Shown: piece after piece, positions 7,726 to 17,900 of the stretch | Layout: every line of letters begins with the position of its first letter | Numbering within the stretch: the stretch's first letter is position 1 | Assembly (NCBI RefSeq): GCF_017497975.1 | Contig: NZ_JAGDEL010000013.1 | Location: 96,368-160,367 of the forward strand | Length of the DNA: 64,000 nucleotides | DNA from: Metabacillus bambusae | Lineage (GTDB): Bacteria > Bacillota > Bacilli > Bacillales > Bacillaceae | Direction of reading: 5' to 3' | The notes under the pieces: model-generated | Databases searched by the model: none | Told to the model about the DNA's origin: nothing | The model's input: the letters and a program-made list of their open reading frames with translations, nothing else | Program-made: the position numbers and the translations under genes

Positions 7726-10488
7726 TCAGCCTGTATTACGTAAGCCTGCGGCAATACCACTAATTGTTAATAACACTTCATTTAACAATTCTTCATTAGG
7801 TTCTTCTTGTTCGCGAAGCTCTTTTATGAGTTCTACTTGTAAGAAGTTCAATGGGTCTACATAAGGGTTTCTGCGATGAACAGATTCTTTAATATTAGGT
7901 GTATGATCTAATAGTTCTTCATCACCAGTTACTTTAAGTAAAATGGCTTTCGTTGCTTCATATTCCTCGACAATATTGCTGAAAATACGATCTGCAATCT
8001 CTTTGTCTTTGACAAGAGAAATGTATTCTTTAGCTGTAGTGATATCTGCCTTCATTAGTGCCATTTGCAGGTTATCAACTGTCGAACGGAAGAATGGCCA
8101 TTCCTGGTACATACGTTGCAATAGTTTTAGGTTTTCAACATCTTTTGAAATAAAGCTTTCTAACCCTGTTCCCGCTGCATACCATGCTGGTAATAATTGA
8201 CGACTTTGTGTCCATGCAAAAACCCAAGGAATCGCACGTAAATCCTCAAAACGATTACGGTTTTTACGCTTCATAGGACGTGAGCCAATATTTAATTCAG
8301 CTAGCTCATTTAATGGCGTTGCCTCTGTAAAATAAGTTAAAAAGTCTGGATCCTCAAACACGAGTGATTGATATTTTTTTAGAGATACCTTTGAGATCTC
8401 TTCCATTGCATTTTCCCATGCTGTTTCACGAATATGTTGCTGTTCTGATTCTTCTGATAGGTTAACAGAAGCCTCAAGTAAAGTGGAAGTGGCTTGTTCT
8501 AGACTGCGGTAAGCAATATCTTCTATCAAGTAGCGAGAAGACAAAACCTCACCTTGCTCTGTAATCTTCACTCCATCGCCAATTGTTTCAGCTGGTTGTG
8601 AAAGAATGCTTCGATTTAATGGACCACCGCCACGACCTAATGATCCACCGCGGCCATGGAAAAACTTCAATCCGATTTCATGACGCTTCGCCATGTCATG
8701 GATTTCAAGCTGTGCTTTATAAAGCTTCCAGTTGGCAGTTAACGTTCCACCATCTTTACTACCGTCTGAGTAGCCAAGCATGATTTCTTGAGAATCACCA
8801 TGAATGCTCAAGTGATTTCTGTATACATCCATTTTAAAAAGTGTTTCTAAAATTTCTGGACCTGCAGTTAAGTCGTCGATCGTTTCAAGAAGTGGTGCAA
8901 CATTTAAATGACTTTCAACCGTACCGTCTGCATGAAGTCTGTAAATGCCTGCTTCCTTCGCTAGCACCAATACTTCAAGTAAGTCACTTGCAGCCTGTGT
9001 CATACTGACAAGGTAAACAAGAATTGATTTTCTCCCAAATGTATCATGTGCTTTTTTGATCATCGTAAAGACCTTGATCATTTCCTGTGTCTCTTTTGAA
9101 TAATCTTCATTTAATAATAGAACTGGGCGTGGATCTTTTAGCACAGCTTCTAATGTTTTAATTTTTTCTTCTTCAGAAAGTGCCGTATAATCATCGGTTA
9201 CTTTCACTTTGCGTAAAATTTCTGTAATAGCTGCTTCATGCTCACCACTATGGTTACGAATATCAAGAGTAGCTAAATGGAAGCCAAATAACTGAACTTG
9301 GCGAATTAATTTTTTAAGCATTTTCAATTCACGAAGGGCTGGTTGATGATTGTTTATACTATTTTGAATTAAATAAAGATCTTTCAACAGCTCTTCAGAT
9401 GTTTGATAACCGATTTCAGATTTACCAACTGCTTTTAGACGTGCTAATATCACAGCAATTTTTCGACGATAGACCTCATTTTCAACAGGCCATTTCTTTT
9501 CATTTTCTAAGTAAGCAGCCTCTTCTTTTTCAACATTTTCAAGTAGCTCTTTACTTACATCTACACGAGTTGTTGAGTGACTAAAACGTTTCATCACTTC
9601 GACTAGTGCTTCTTTATATTTTTTTACCGCTAGATCACGATGTCTTTCTAATGTTTCCCATGTGACTTCAGGTGTAACATTTGGGTTTCCATCACGATCC
9701 CCACCAATCCATGAGCCAAAACGAAGGAAATTAGGAACTTCCCAATTATGACCTGGGAATTGTTCAACAAGACCTTCCTCTAGATCCTGATGTATTTCAG
9801 GAAGCACATCAAAAAAGGTTTGATCAAAATAATAAAGCCCATTACGTACTTCATCCATGACAGTTGGTTTACGATGACGTAATTCATCTGTTTGCCATAG
9901 AATTGTTACATCATTTAATAAACTATCCTCAAGCTTTTTACGCTCTTTTTTTGTCAGCATGTTATTATCTAAGCTTTTCAATATTGTTGAGATTCGCTTT
10001 TGAATCTCGATTACTGAACGCTTTGTTGCTTCTGTTGGATGCGCAGTAATAATTAATTCCAATGATAACGTGTTCAGTACGTTTTGAATGGTAGTCACAT
10101 CTATTTCATTTTCTTTCAGTGATAATATAGCACTTTCAATCGATGATGGTTGTACAACATGGTTGTCTTGAAGCTGATATTCGCGACGTCGACGAATACG
10201 GTGATTTGACTCTGCCGCATTGATAAGATGAAAGTAAATAGAAAAAGCTCGAATAACTTGCTTTCGCATTGGAGTATCCAAATTCACAATTTCTTCTTTA
10301 AGTTCATTATATATTTGCTCGTCAAAACAATTTCGAAGAGTTTTCGCCATTCCCCTTAACTTTTCAACTTTATCAAGAAGCTCCGTTCCCCCATGATGAA
10401 CAAGGATTTCCCCTAGAATATGCCCTAGGGATTTTACATCGCGGCGTAATGGAAGACTGCTATCATTTGTCTCAATTCTAGTTGTCAT
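7726..10488 (-). CDS. ppc: Phosphoenolpyruvate carboxylase
   Basis: The enzyme adds bicarbonate to phosphoenolpyruvate to give oxaloacetate, refilling the TCA cycle. The 920 residues carry the family motifs in order: TAHPTEA with the catalytic histidine, GGDRDGNP, FHGRGGSLGRGGGP, and the C-terminal end RNTG, which is part of the active site. Its length is normal for bacterial Ppc. The start ATG follows GAAGGTGA. It is monocistronic, with its own downstream hairpin. Confidence 0.97.
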   Translation of the reverse strand: MTTRIETNDSSLPLRRDVKSLGHILGEILVHHGGTELLDKVEKLRGMAKTLRNCFDEQIYNELKEEIVNLDTPMRKQVIRAFSIYFHLINAAESNHRIRRRREYQLQDNHVVQPSSIESAILSLKENEIDVTTIQNVLNTLSLELIITAHPTEATKRSVIEIQKRISTILKSLDNNMLTKKERKKLEDSLLNDVTILWQTDELRHRKPTVMDEVRNGLYYFDQTFFDVLPEIHQDLEEGLVEQFPGHNWEVPNFLRFGSWIGGDRDGNPNVTPEVTWETLERHRDLAVKKYKEALVEVMKRFSHSTTRVDVSKELLENVEKEEAAYLENEKKWPVENEVYRRKIAVILARLKAVGKSEIGYQTSEELLKDLYLIQNSINNHQPALRELKMLKKLIRQVQLFGFHLATLDIRNHSGEHEAAITEILRKVKVTDDYTALSEEEKIKTLEAVLKDPRPVLLLNEDYSKETQEMIKVFTMIKKAHDTFGRKSILVYLVSMTQAASDLLEVLVLAKEAGIYRLHADGTVESHLNVAPLLETIDDLTAGPEILETLFKMDVYRNHLSIHGDSQEIMLGYSDGSKDGGTLTANWKLYKAQLEIHDMAKRHEIGLKFFHGRGGSLGRGGGPLNRSILSQPAETIGDGVKITEQGEVLSSRYLIEDIAYRSLEQATSTLLEASVNLSEESEQQHIRETAWENAMEEISKVSLKKYQSLVFEDPDFLTYFTEATPLNELAELNIGSRPMKRKNRNRFEDLRAIPWVFAWTQSRQLLPAWYAAGTGLESFISKDVENLKLLQRMYQEWPFFRSTVDNLQMALMKADITTAKEYISLVKDKEIADRIFSNIVEEYEATKAILLKVTGDEELLDHTPNIKESVHRRNPYVDPLNFLQVELIKELREQEEPNEELLNEVLLTISGIAAGLRNTG

Positions 10489-10708
10489 CGTGTCACCTTC
10501 TCCTTAAAAATTGTTATTCTATTAAATAGTAAGATAATTCTATCATATCATTTTCCAAGGAGAATTTCATCTTTAATTGCTAAAATCGATATCATTTTAA
10601 GATTAAAAGCTGAAATTTAATCTAATTCATATATAATTAACACGAATAATTTACTAAACCATCCAATTATGTGATTTTTTACATATAAATATTGTATTTT
10701 GAAATAAC

Positions 10709-10741
10709 AAAAAGTCTGACACTTTACTTTTTTCAGACTTC
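10709..10741 (-). terminator. Terminator of the alpha/beta hydrolase gene
   Basis: AAGTCTGA and TCAGACTT pair, with a T-run on the minus strand, 13 bases after the hydrolase stop. The 220 bases between this and ppc (10489-10708) show only AT-rich sequence. Confidence 0.75.
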
Positions 10742-10753
10742 TTGTTATATGAA

Positions 10754-11506
10754 TTAAACCTTTGCTTTGTTTATTATACTAGTTAAAAACTCTTCATACA
10801 TATCCCTAAAACAACTTGGACGGAACATATTTGCCGCATGTCCTGCATGTTTGATCTCCTTATAAATAACGTGAGGGATTACTGTGTTTAAATCTGTTAA
10901 TGTCGATTTGTACATACTGTCATGATCCCCCATCACCCACAGAATTGGCACTGTTAATGTCGATAAGTCGCTTCGCAAATCATATTTAAGACGATGTTGA
11001 ATCGCATTTTTTAAAATATTTTCATTTAATTCAAGACCATATTTATAGTAAATTTTGTTTGAAATAATGGAATAAGGATCTAGCAAACTCTCTTTTGGAT
11101 AGATATCATGGGAATATTTCCTTAACCAAGTTGGGTAGTCTTCATTACGAATCTCCCAATAATGCTTGAACACATCAAATAGTTGTGATGGTGTATTATA
11201 ATGACCACCTATAAAGCATAGACTTTTCACTTTATTATTCCACTTTTTTGCAAATATTGTACTAGGATAACACCCATAGCTAAGTGTGCATAAATGAGCC
11301 TCTTTAAGACCTTCCTGCTCATAAAAACCCTCTAATTGTGAGACCAAATTAGTTAATGTAAAATCAACTGCTTTCCCTCGATCCTCACCATGTCCAAGTA
11401 AATTGTAAGAATACGTGTTAAACTGGTGGTTAAAGTATTCCATAGGCTTTTTAAACGCACCCTTTGTTCCAGTTAGTCCATGTATAAAAATTATATTTTC
11501 TTTCAT
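10754..11506 (-). CDS. Alpha/beta-hydrolase fold protein
   Basis: This is a 250-residue cytoplasmic protein without signal peptide. It has the oxyanion-loop HGLTGTKGAF, a nucleophile elbow TLSYG at S76, an acid in GDHD and a histidine in HAGHAA near the C-terminus. The usual glycine two before the serine is a threonine, so the elbow is atypical. The fold covers esterases, thioesterases and peptidases, and nothing here fixes the substrate. It stands alone between ppc and the two-component system. Confidence 0.75.
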   Translation of the reverse strand: MKENIIFIHGLTGTKGAFKKPMEYFNHQFNTYSYNLLGHGEDRGKAVDFTLTNLVSQLEGFYEQEGLKEAHLCTLSYGCYPSTIFAKKWNNKVKSLCFIGGHYNTPSQLFDVFKHYWEIRNEDYPTWLRKYSHDIYPKESLLDPYSIISNKIYYKYGLELNENILKNAIQHRLKYDLRSDLSTLTVPILWVMGDHDSMYKSTLTDLNTVIPHVIYKEIKHAGHAANMFRPSCFRDMYEEFLTSIINKAKV

Positions 11507-11718
11507 TTTTCCTCCATTTCAATATATGCAAGCCTTCCTTACAACTCACCTAAGGCTAATAAGAAACACTTTTTCCAAATTGCTTATATCCCAAATCATA
11601 AACCATTAATGTAAAAAAACGATAACACATTAGTTAAAAATACGTAATTGGAACAATTGCGCTGGAATCGAATGTCGCAATTTCTACAGTATAAGAATTT
11701 TATCATTTCCTGGTGAAT

Positions 11719-11754
11719 AAAAAATCACCCCGCTTATAAAAAGCAGGGCGATTT
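11719..11754 (-). terminator. Terminator of the two-component operon
   Basis: AATCACCCCGCTT and AAGCAGGGCGATT form the stem. On the minus strand the stem is followed by a T-run, right after the kinase stop. Confidence 0.85.
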
Positions 11755-11756
11755 AC

Positions 11757-13979
11757 TTATTCATTCATCAACTTTAACACAATCGTCACTTTAAACAAAT
11801 CACCATCTACCTCAATATCTAATGCACCATCATGTAAATCAATTATTGATTTAGCAATCGCAAGACCTAGACCTGATCCATCAGTATGGCGTGATTTGTC
11901 ACCGCGTTTAAATCGTTCAAATAGCTCATCACTATCATCGCTAAGCTCATATTTTGATACATTCTTGAACGTGATAATAGCTTCACCAGTTTCCACCTTT
12001 ATATTAATATATGCTCTAGTGTTTTCTAATGAATATTTAAGAATGTTGCCAATTAAGTTTTCAAACACACGCCAGAGCTTTTGACCATCCACATATGCAT
12101 ATACTGGCTTATCTGGATTAGCAACGCGAAATTGCACCTGTGAAGCTTGAATGGTTTCATTGTATTCAGCTAAAGCCTGTTGGAGTAATTGAACAATATC
12201 AACTTTGCTTTTTAATAGTTCAATGTTCCCACTAGCCATTTTTGATGCTTCAAAGAGATCATCGATCAACACTTTTAACCGCTTTGACTTTCGATCAATA
12301 ATTTCAATATACGTACTACGTTCATCATCCGCTAACTCTGGGTTTTTCAAAAGCTCTGAATACGTGATAATTGAGGTTAAAGGTGTACGTAAATCATGAC
12401 TAACATTTGTAATTAACTCGGTTTTTAGTCGCTCACTTTTTGCTTGGGCTTTTTGTGAAGTTTTCACACCGCGCTTCATAATATTGATATCTTTTGCTAG
12501 GTTAGCGAGTACAGATTTTCCGACTATTTTTACATCGGGTTCAAAATGGCCATTCGCTAAAGCCCTTGTGTTGCGAATAATCACGTTAAAATAACCTATT
12601 CTTTTTACAATTAGAAGAAAAAGTGGTATTCCTACAATTACAAACGCCGGTACATATAAAAGAAGAAAAGCTCTTTCGACAAAAATAAGGACTGTCCCTA
12701 CCCCAAATGAAAATACAATGGCTAATAGAAGAAACACTTGTGTTCCTACACGTCTATTTAGGAACGAGGTTCTTAGCATTTGTAAAAATTGTACTAATAA
12801 TGTATTTTTCCAGATTTCTTGATCAGAAGGTAAAGCTTTTAGTCTTGGGTACAAATAAACTACTTGTACAACTGTTAATCCAAAAAATATCGTCAAGATG
12901 ATAAGGTGATAGATGATCATCTCTAGTAACCCTACTATATAATTACTGTAACCTAAATATGGTTGATCAAGAATAAAGGCAATTGTTATGATTGCTGTTA
13001 TACCGCAAAGAAGCAGTGCAACATCAAATGGAATTTTATTATATAAACCTACCCATTTAGTTGGTTTAATTCTCCTTAACAGCTTTGATTTCTTTTCAAT
13101 GATTATACCTATAAGTAATGCGATGACAGCCCCAACTGTGTAAATCCAAAACACAATTCTTTGTATATTATAATCATGATAGTTAACCATTATAAAATTT
13201 GAGTTTGGTGTTTTTTTCGAAATTGCAATCTTCCCTTCATATAAAGCGTTCGAATCATTGGTTATTTCATTGATGATTTCCTCATTCGCTATATGTAAAG
13301 GTACACCCCTCATGTCAAGATAGCTTTGATTTTGTGTAGAAAAACTACGTATAAAGTGCATACTTTCATCATTTATGCTATCTACTGATTTACTATCTTT
13401 TTCAGGGAGATTTGTGTAAACTTCACCTGTTGTAGTATTTTTCAGATAATAAACAAATGCTTTTTTATAATTTGCAAAAACCACTCGATAACTTTCTAGT
13501 TCTTTATAATACTCATCAATTTTTTGTTCTTTTTCTTTTACAATTTTTTCTTTGATATACTCATCACTCTCAAAATTTTTCGTGATGTCTTCAATCTTTT
13601 TATCTCTTTCTTTAATATAGACATCCGCAACTTTTTGGTCATCATTCGCTACTGCTTCATGAATTCGAGATTCATATTGCTGCTCAATACTGGTTATTTG
13701 TTCGGTTAAGTCACCATATTGATATCGATGCTCTTCTATTTCATCTTTTGATACAGTAATAGATTTTTTTATATCTTCTTTCGTTTGATAAGAAATTTCA
13801 AATGCATTTAAATAGTTCAAAAATTGTCCTACCGTATCTTCAAATTGCATTGTCTTAAAATAACTTTGTTTCGTAAACTCACTATTATTAGATAACGCTG
13901 ACAAAACACCACTAATACCATACGTTACTAGAAAGAACCATGCAATAATTGCAATTCTACTTTTCCATTTTGTATCCAA
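11757..13979 (-). CDS. Membrane sensor histidine kinase
   Basis: The 740-residue protein has a first membrane helix at about 9-29, then an outside region of about 240 residues rich in Glu/Lys with coiled-coil character. Several further helices (from about 275) precede a linker and the kinase core. The phospho-accepting His is H528 in NVSHDLRTPL, the N-box is ENLIGNILKYS and the G-box DGSGLGLAIAKS. It starts at TTG behind GGTATGGGG, overlapping the response-regulator gene by 23 bases. The long coiled-coil ectodomain and the multi-helix middle are unusual for OmpR-partner kinases. The signal is unknown. Confidence 0.88.
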   Translation of the reverse strand: MDTKWKSRIAIIAWFFLVTYGISGVLSALSNNSEFTKQSYFKTMQFEDTVGQFLNYLNAFEISYQTKEDIKKSITVSKDEIEEHRYQYGDLTEQITSIEQQYESRIHEAVANDDQKVADVYIKERDKKIEDITKNFESDEYIKEKIVKEKEQKIDEYYKELESYRVVFANYKKAFVYYLKNTTTGEVYTNLPEKDSKSVDSINDESMHFIRSFSTQNQSYLDMRGVPLHIANEEIINEITNDSNALYEGKIAISKKTPNSNFIMVNYHDYNIQRIVFWIYTVGAVIALLIGIIIEKKSKLLRRIKPTKWVGLYNKIPFDVALLLCGITAIITIAFILDQPYLGYSNYIVGLLEMIIYHLIILTIFFGLTVVQVVYLYPRLKALPSDQEIWKNTLLVQFLQMLRTSFLNRRVGTQVFLLLAIVFSFGVGTVLIFVERAFLLLYVPAFVIVGIPLFLLIVKRIGYFNVIIRNTRALANGHFEPDVKIVGKSVLANLAKDINIMKRGVKTSQKAQAKSERLKTELITNVSHDLRTPLTSIITYSELLKNPELADDERSTYIEIIDRKSKRLKVLIDDLFEASKMASGNIELLKSKVDIVQLLQQALAEYNETIQASQVQFRVANPDKPVYAYVDGQKLWRVFENLIGNILKYSLENTRAYINIKVETGEAIITFKNVSKYELSDDSDELFERFKRGDKSRHTDGSGLGLAIAKSIIDLHDGALDIEVDGDLFKVTIVLKLMNE

Positions 13980-14649
13980 TGCCCCATACCACCTTTAAAT
14001 ATCTTGGATTTTTAGGGTCGATTTCAATTTTTTCACGAATTTTACGAATGTGCACAGCAACGGTATTTTCCGCATTGTAACAAGGTTCCTTCCAAACCTT
14101 TTCGTAAATTTCAGAGATAGAAAACACTCGACCAGCGTTCATCATCAACAGCTCAACAATTTTATATTCGATCGGCGTTATTTTTACCGCTTCTCCATTA
14201 ACAGCAACTTCTTTCGCTGCTTGATCAATCGTAAGTCCGTTTAGATCAATCGTTTTATTTATTCCTTCAAACGGTCCTAATTTAACATATCTTCTAAGCT
14301 GGGATTTAACCCTAGCAATGAGTTCTAGAGGATTAAAAGGCTTTGTTACATAATCATCTGCACCTACTTGCAAACCTAAAATCTTATCGGTATCTTCACT
14401 TTTAGCACTTAAAATAATAATCGGGATATTCTTTTGTTCACGTATTTTAAATGTCGTAGCAATTCCATCCATTCTTGGCATCATAATATCCAATAGAATG
14501 AGATGAACTTCATGTTCATTTAAACGCTCAATTGCTTCGACGCCATCCTGTGCCTTTAACACGGTCATCCCTTCATTTTTTAAATATATTTCAATTCCAT
14601 CACGGATTTCTTTATCATCATCCACTACTAAAACAACGTAATTATTCAT
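13957..14649 (-). CDS. OmpR/PhoB-family response regulator
   Basis: The receiver domain has acidic D10 and D11, the phospho-acceptor D54 in LLDIMMPRMDG and the conserved lysine in VTKPFNP. It is followed by a winged-helix domain ending in LKVVWGIGYKME, the normal OmpR-type end. I chose ATG 14649 because GGAGG lies nine bases upstream; the ATG at 14670 would precede that site. It is the first gene of a two-gene operon with the kinase. Targets cannot be read from the sequence. Confidence 0.92.
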   Translation of the reverse strand: MNNYVVLVVDDDKEIRDGIEIYLKNEGMTVLKAQDGVEAIERLNEHEVHLILLDIMMPRMDGIATTFKIREQKNIPIIILSAKSEDTDKILGLQVGADDYVTKPFNPLELIARVKSQLRRYVKLGPFEGINKTIDLNGLTIDQAAKEVAVNGEAVKITPIEYKIVELLMMNAGRVFSISEIYEKVWKEPCYNAENTVAVHIRKIREKIEIDPKNPRYLKVVWGIGYKMEK

Positions 14650-14670
14650 CGACTCACTCCTCCTTTCCAA

Positions 14671-14996
14671 AGTATAACATGAGTATATTTGCTAGGAATG
14701 ATCTTAGTATAAGCAAGAGTTCTTAAAATAAAGGTAGGGGAAAAATGAAGAATTTCTTAAGATAAGTGAAGGAGTGGAGATTTTCTAAGTTGGGGATGTT
14801 TTTTTGCTTTTCTTGTTGGTTTTCGACGTATGGGTAGGAGTGGATAAATAAATTTTCTGTACTAAACTACGAAAAAACCCCCATCCAAAAGATAGGGGCT
14901 TCTCAAGTTTTTCATATAGTGAAAGTATCAGGGGGGATACTGTCACATTTTTATTACCCTCTGTTCCTAAATGATAAACCTAAAAAATAACTTTTT
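14671..14996. other. 326-base intergenic interval
   Basis: The only structured element is a hairpin at 14872-14901 (CCCCCATC with GATAGGGG). I see no gene and no other clear motif. The promoter of the two-component operon should lie in the right-hand part of the neighbouring sequence at about 14660-14750, but I cannot place it with confidence. Confidence 0.5.
14872..14901 (-). terminator. Terminator downstream of the lyase gene
   Basis: The stem CCCCCATC/GATAGGGG is followed on the minus strand by a T-run. It lies about 95 bases after the stop of the 1692-codon gene. Confidence 0.7.
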
Positions 14997-17900
14997 TTAT
15001 TTAAGGATTGATTGAGCAAGATTTATTAACACTTCAGCCTGTTCTTCAGGCAATCCTTTACCACTTTTCGCCTTCACTTGATTGATATAAGCTCCTATCT
15101 GTCCATCTCTTGCCTGCTTATTTCCTTTTTCTTCAGATGCTTTAGCTTCCTCAAGTTTGCTAATAAATAGTTTAGAGTTATTTCCATCGTTATCACTTTG
15201 AACTAGGAATTGTTCTGTTAATTTCCCTAAACTATCATAGTTAACCGTAACCATAAAGTTTACCAATGCATTTGCCATATTTCCTGCGTTATCTGTAGCC
15301 TCTGCTTTCATAGAATGAGTCCCTAACCCTAACTGATAAGCAGGTGTTGTCACATCCTCACAGGTTGAGGATGAAATCCCTGATAGCTCATCTTCGGCTA
15401 AGCATGAAATTCTCACTTCCTGGTCCACACTAAACTCAGCAGCATCTTTTATAGAAAAAGTAATCGTTGGTACTGTTTGATCCAGATTGATTTCGACTGA
15501 ATTCTTCTCTTCACGATTACCTGCCTTATCTATACTCCAGTATTGTAAAAGATGTTTGCCATCATTAGAAATCTTAACTGAATTTCCCGTTTGTTCTACT
15601 TCTTCATTTAACACGTAGTGAGTCATGTCAATACCTGAATCATTATCTTCAGCTATAAAATTCACCGTAACTGGCTCCAGGTACCAATGATTGTTTTCTT
15701 CACCCTCAATTTCATGCTTCGTTACCGGAGTTGTTTTATCAGGGCGTTTAATTTCTACTACATCGATATTTGGTGCTGATGGTTTTTTCATTCCTTCACC
15801 AATAAAGAAGCTTGGATGTGGTGGCTGATTATAGCCAACATTTTGCCATGCTATCGCTAATCTGTATTGCGGGTCATGCATCAACGTAAAGATACGATGA
15901 TCTGTTTTCTCTGTTGTCATAAAAATTCGTAATGCACTACTATCCTCAGTTCTCCAAATGATCTCTTCACGCCAATCACCAAAAAGATCAGCTTGCAGGG
16001 CAGGACTACCTTTTGTTCCATTATTAGATAATGTTCCTTCTGCCGTTAGTAAGTTTACTAACTTTCCATTTTCATAATCCCACTTGTCAATCGTTCCTTC
16101 TCCAGCGCCTTTTGCTTCATCAAAGTTATGATCAGTTACTTCACGAAGCAAGTCACCATCCCACCAAGTTGCAAAATTGGAAGTAGGAATGCTTTCTGAA
16201 ATCTTTTCACCATTTGCTGTGTGTAAACCACCTATTTTGCTGTTCCATGCACCTGAAATTGCCCATGCTTCAGCCCCAGCATGTCTTGGATCGATATCTG
16301 CTGTCAATCCTCGACCTGTATCCTGTCCTGTTTTTTGTCCCCAAATAATGTCACCTGTGGCAGCATCACGCATATCGTAGCCATATTCACCATTCTTATG
16401 TTCCTGTACAGCATAAACTTCAAGTCCAGATCGTTCTGGTAGGAAATCACTTACATGAAGTGCGTCACCATGACCTAAGCCTGTAGTATAAAGACCTGTA
16501 CCGTCATCATCTACGACCATTTGACCGTATACAATTTCATCCTTACCATCTTTATCAATATCAGCAACGCTAAGCGAATGATATCCTTGTCCTGCATAAT
16601 CTTGATTTCCCTCATCATTTGAATCAAATGTCCATTGTTTTGTCAGCTTACCGTCTCTCCAATTATATGCAGTAAGCACAGTTCTTGTATAATAACCACG
16701 TGCCATTACAATACTTGGCTGTTCACCATCAAGATAAGCAACACCTGCAAGGAAGCGATCAACACGGTTACCGTATCCATCACCCCATGAAGAAACATCA
16801 CCACGTGGTGGTTCGTAATCAGTAGTCTGCAACTCTTTACCTGTTTTCCCTTCGAAAACAGTCAAAAATTCAGAACCTTGTAAAATGTAACCTGAACTAT
16901 TTCGATGATCAGCATCAGCTCTTCCGATGACATTTCCTTGTCCATCAACCGTGCCATCAGCTGTTTTCATCGCTATTTCCGCTTTCCCATCACCGTCAAA
17001 ATCATAAACTAAAAACTGAGTATAGTGTGCACCAGCACGGATATTTTTCCCCATATCAATGCGCCATTTTAATGTTCCATCAAGCTCATAAGCATCGATA
17101 TAAACATTCCCGGTATATCCAGCTTGAGAATTATCCTTTGAATTTGTTGGATCCCATTTTAGGACAACTTCATACTCTCCATCACCATCAAGATCACCCA
17201 CACTCGCATCATTGGCGCGGTATGAATACGGATCTCCAAGTGGTGTTACTCCATTCTCAGGCTTTTGAAGTGGGATATCTAAGTAGTTATTACTTAATAC
17301 CTTGGTATTATCTTGTGACTTCTGTTCTTTTCCATCTAGGACTGTACGAATCTCATAAACTGAATCAGTCCTGCCGTCCTCATCAACAAAGTTCGTACTT
17401 GATGTAATTGGTGAAGAATTAAGCTTTTCACCATCACGATACACATTAAAGCTGATATTTTCAGGATCTGTTCCTAACATCCGCCAGCTTACATGTACAC
17501 CCTCTTCTGTTTTAATGGAAACTGGTGAACGACCTAAATCCTCCATTTGTCTCTTCAACACTGTAACTGCTGGTGTTTCAACGCTATCAGAGTGTTCAGA
17601 AATACCACCAGCATTTACGGCAGCAACTTTGTAAAAGTAAGGAATTGTCGTTAAATCCGTCTCATCTTTATAACTTGTTTTATCTGTTTTACCGACTAAT
17701 TCGTATGTTCCATCCTTTTTCTCAGAGCGATAAATATTATAAGTGATCGCACCTTCAACCTCGCTCCAACTAATGGTAAGATCGTTTTTGTTCACTTTAC
17801 CCACTTCAAGATTTTCTGGAGCCTGAGGGACCGGCTTGGAATCATCAATCATTGAAACCTCAAGTGGCATTGATGGAACCGTTTCGACGTCAACCCGATC

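Noticed and set aside
7491..7760. 89-codon minus-strand frame
   Set aside because: It runs across the ppc stop, a terminator and a repeat fragment, so it is not a gene.
17027..17407. 126-codon plus-strand frame inside the pectin lyase gene
   Set aside because: It is the antisense shadow of the Asp-rich calcium loops of the PL11 domain, rich in His for that reason.
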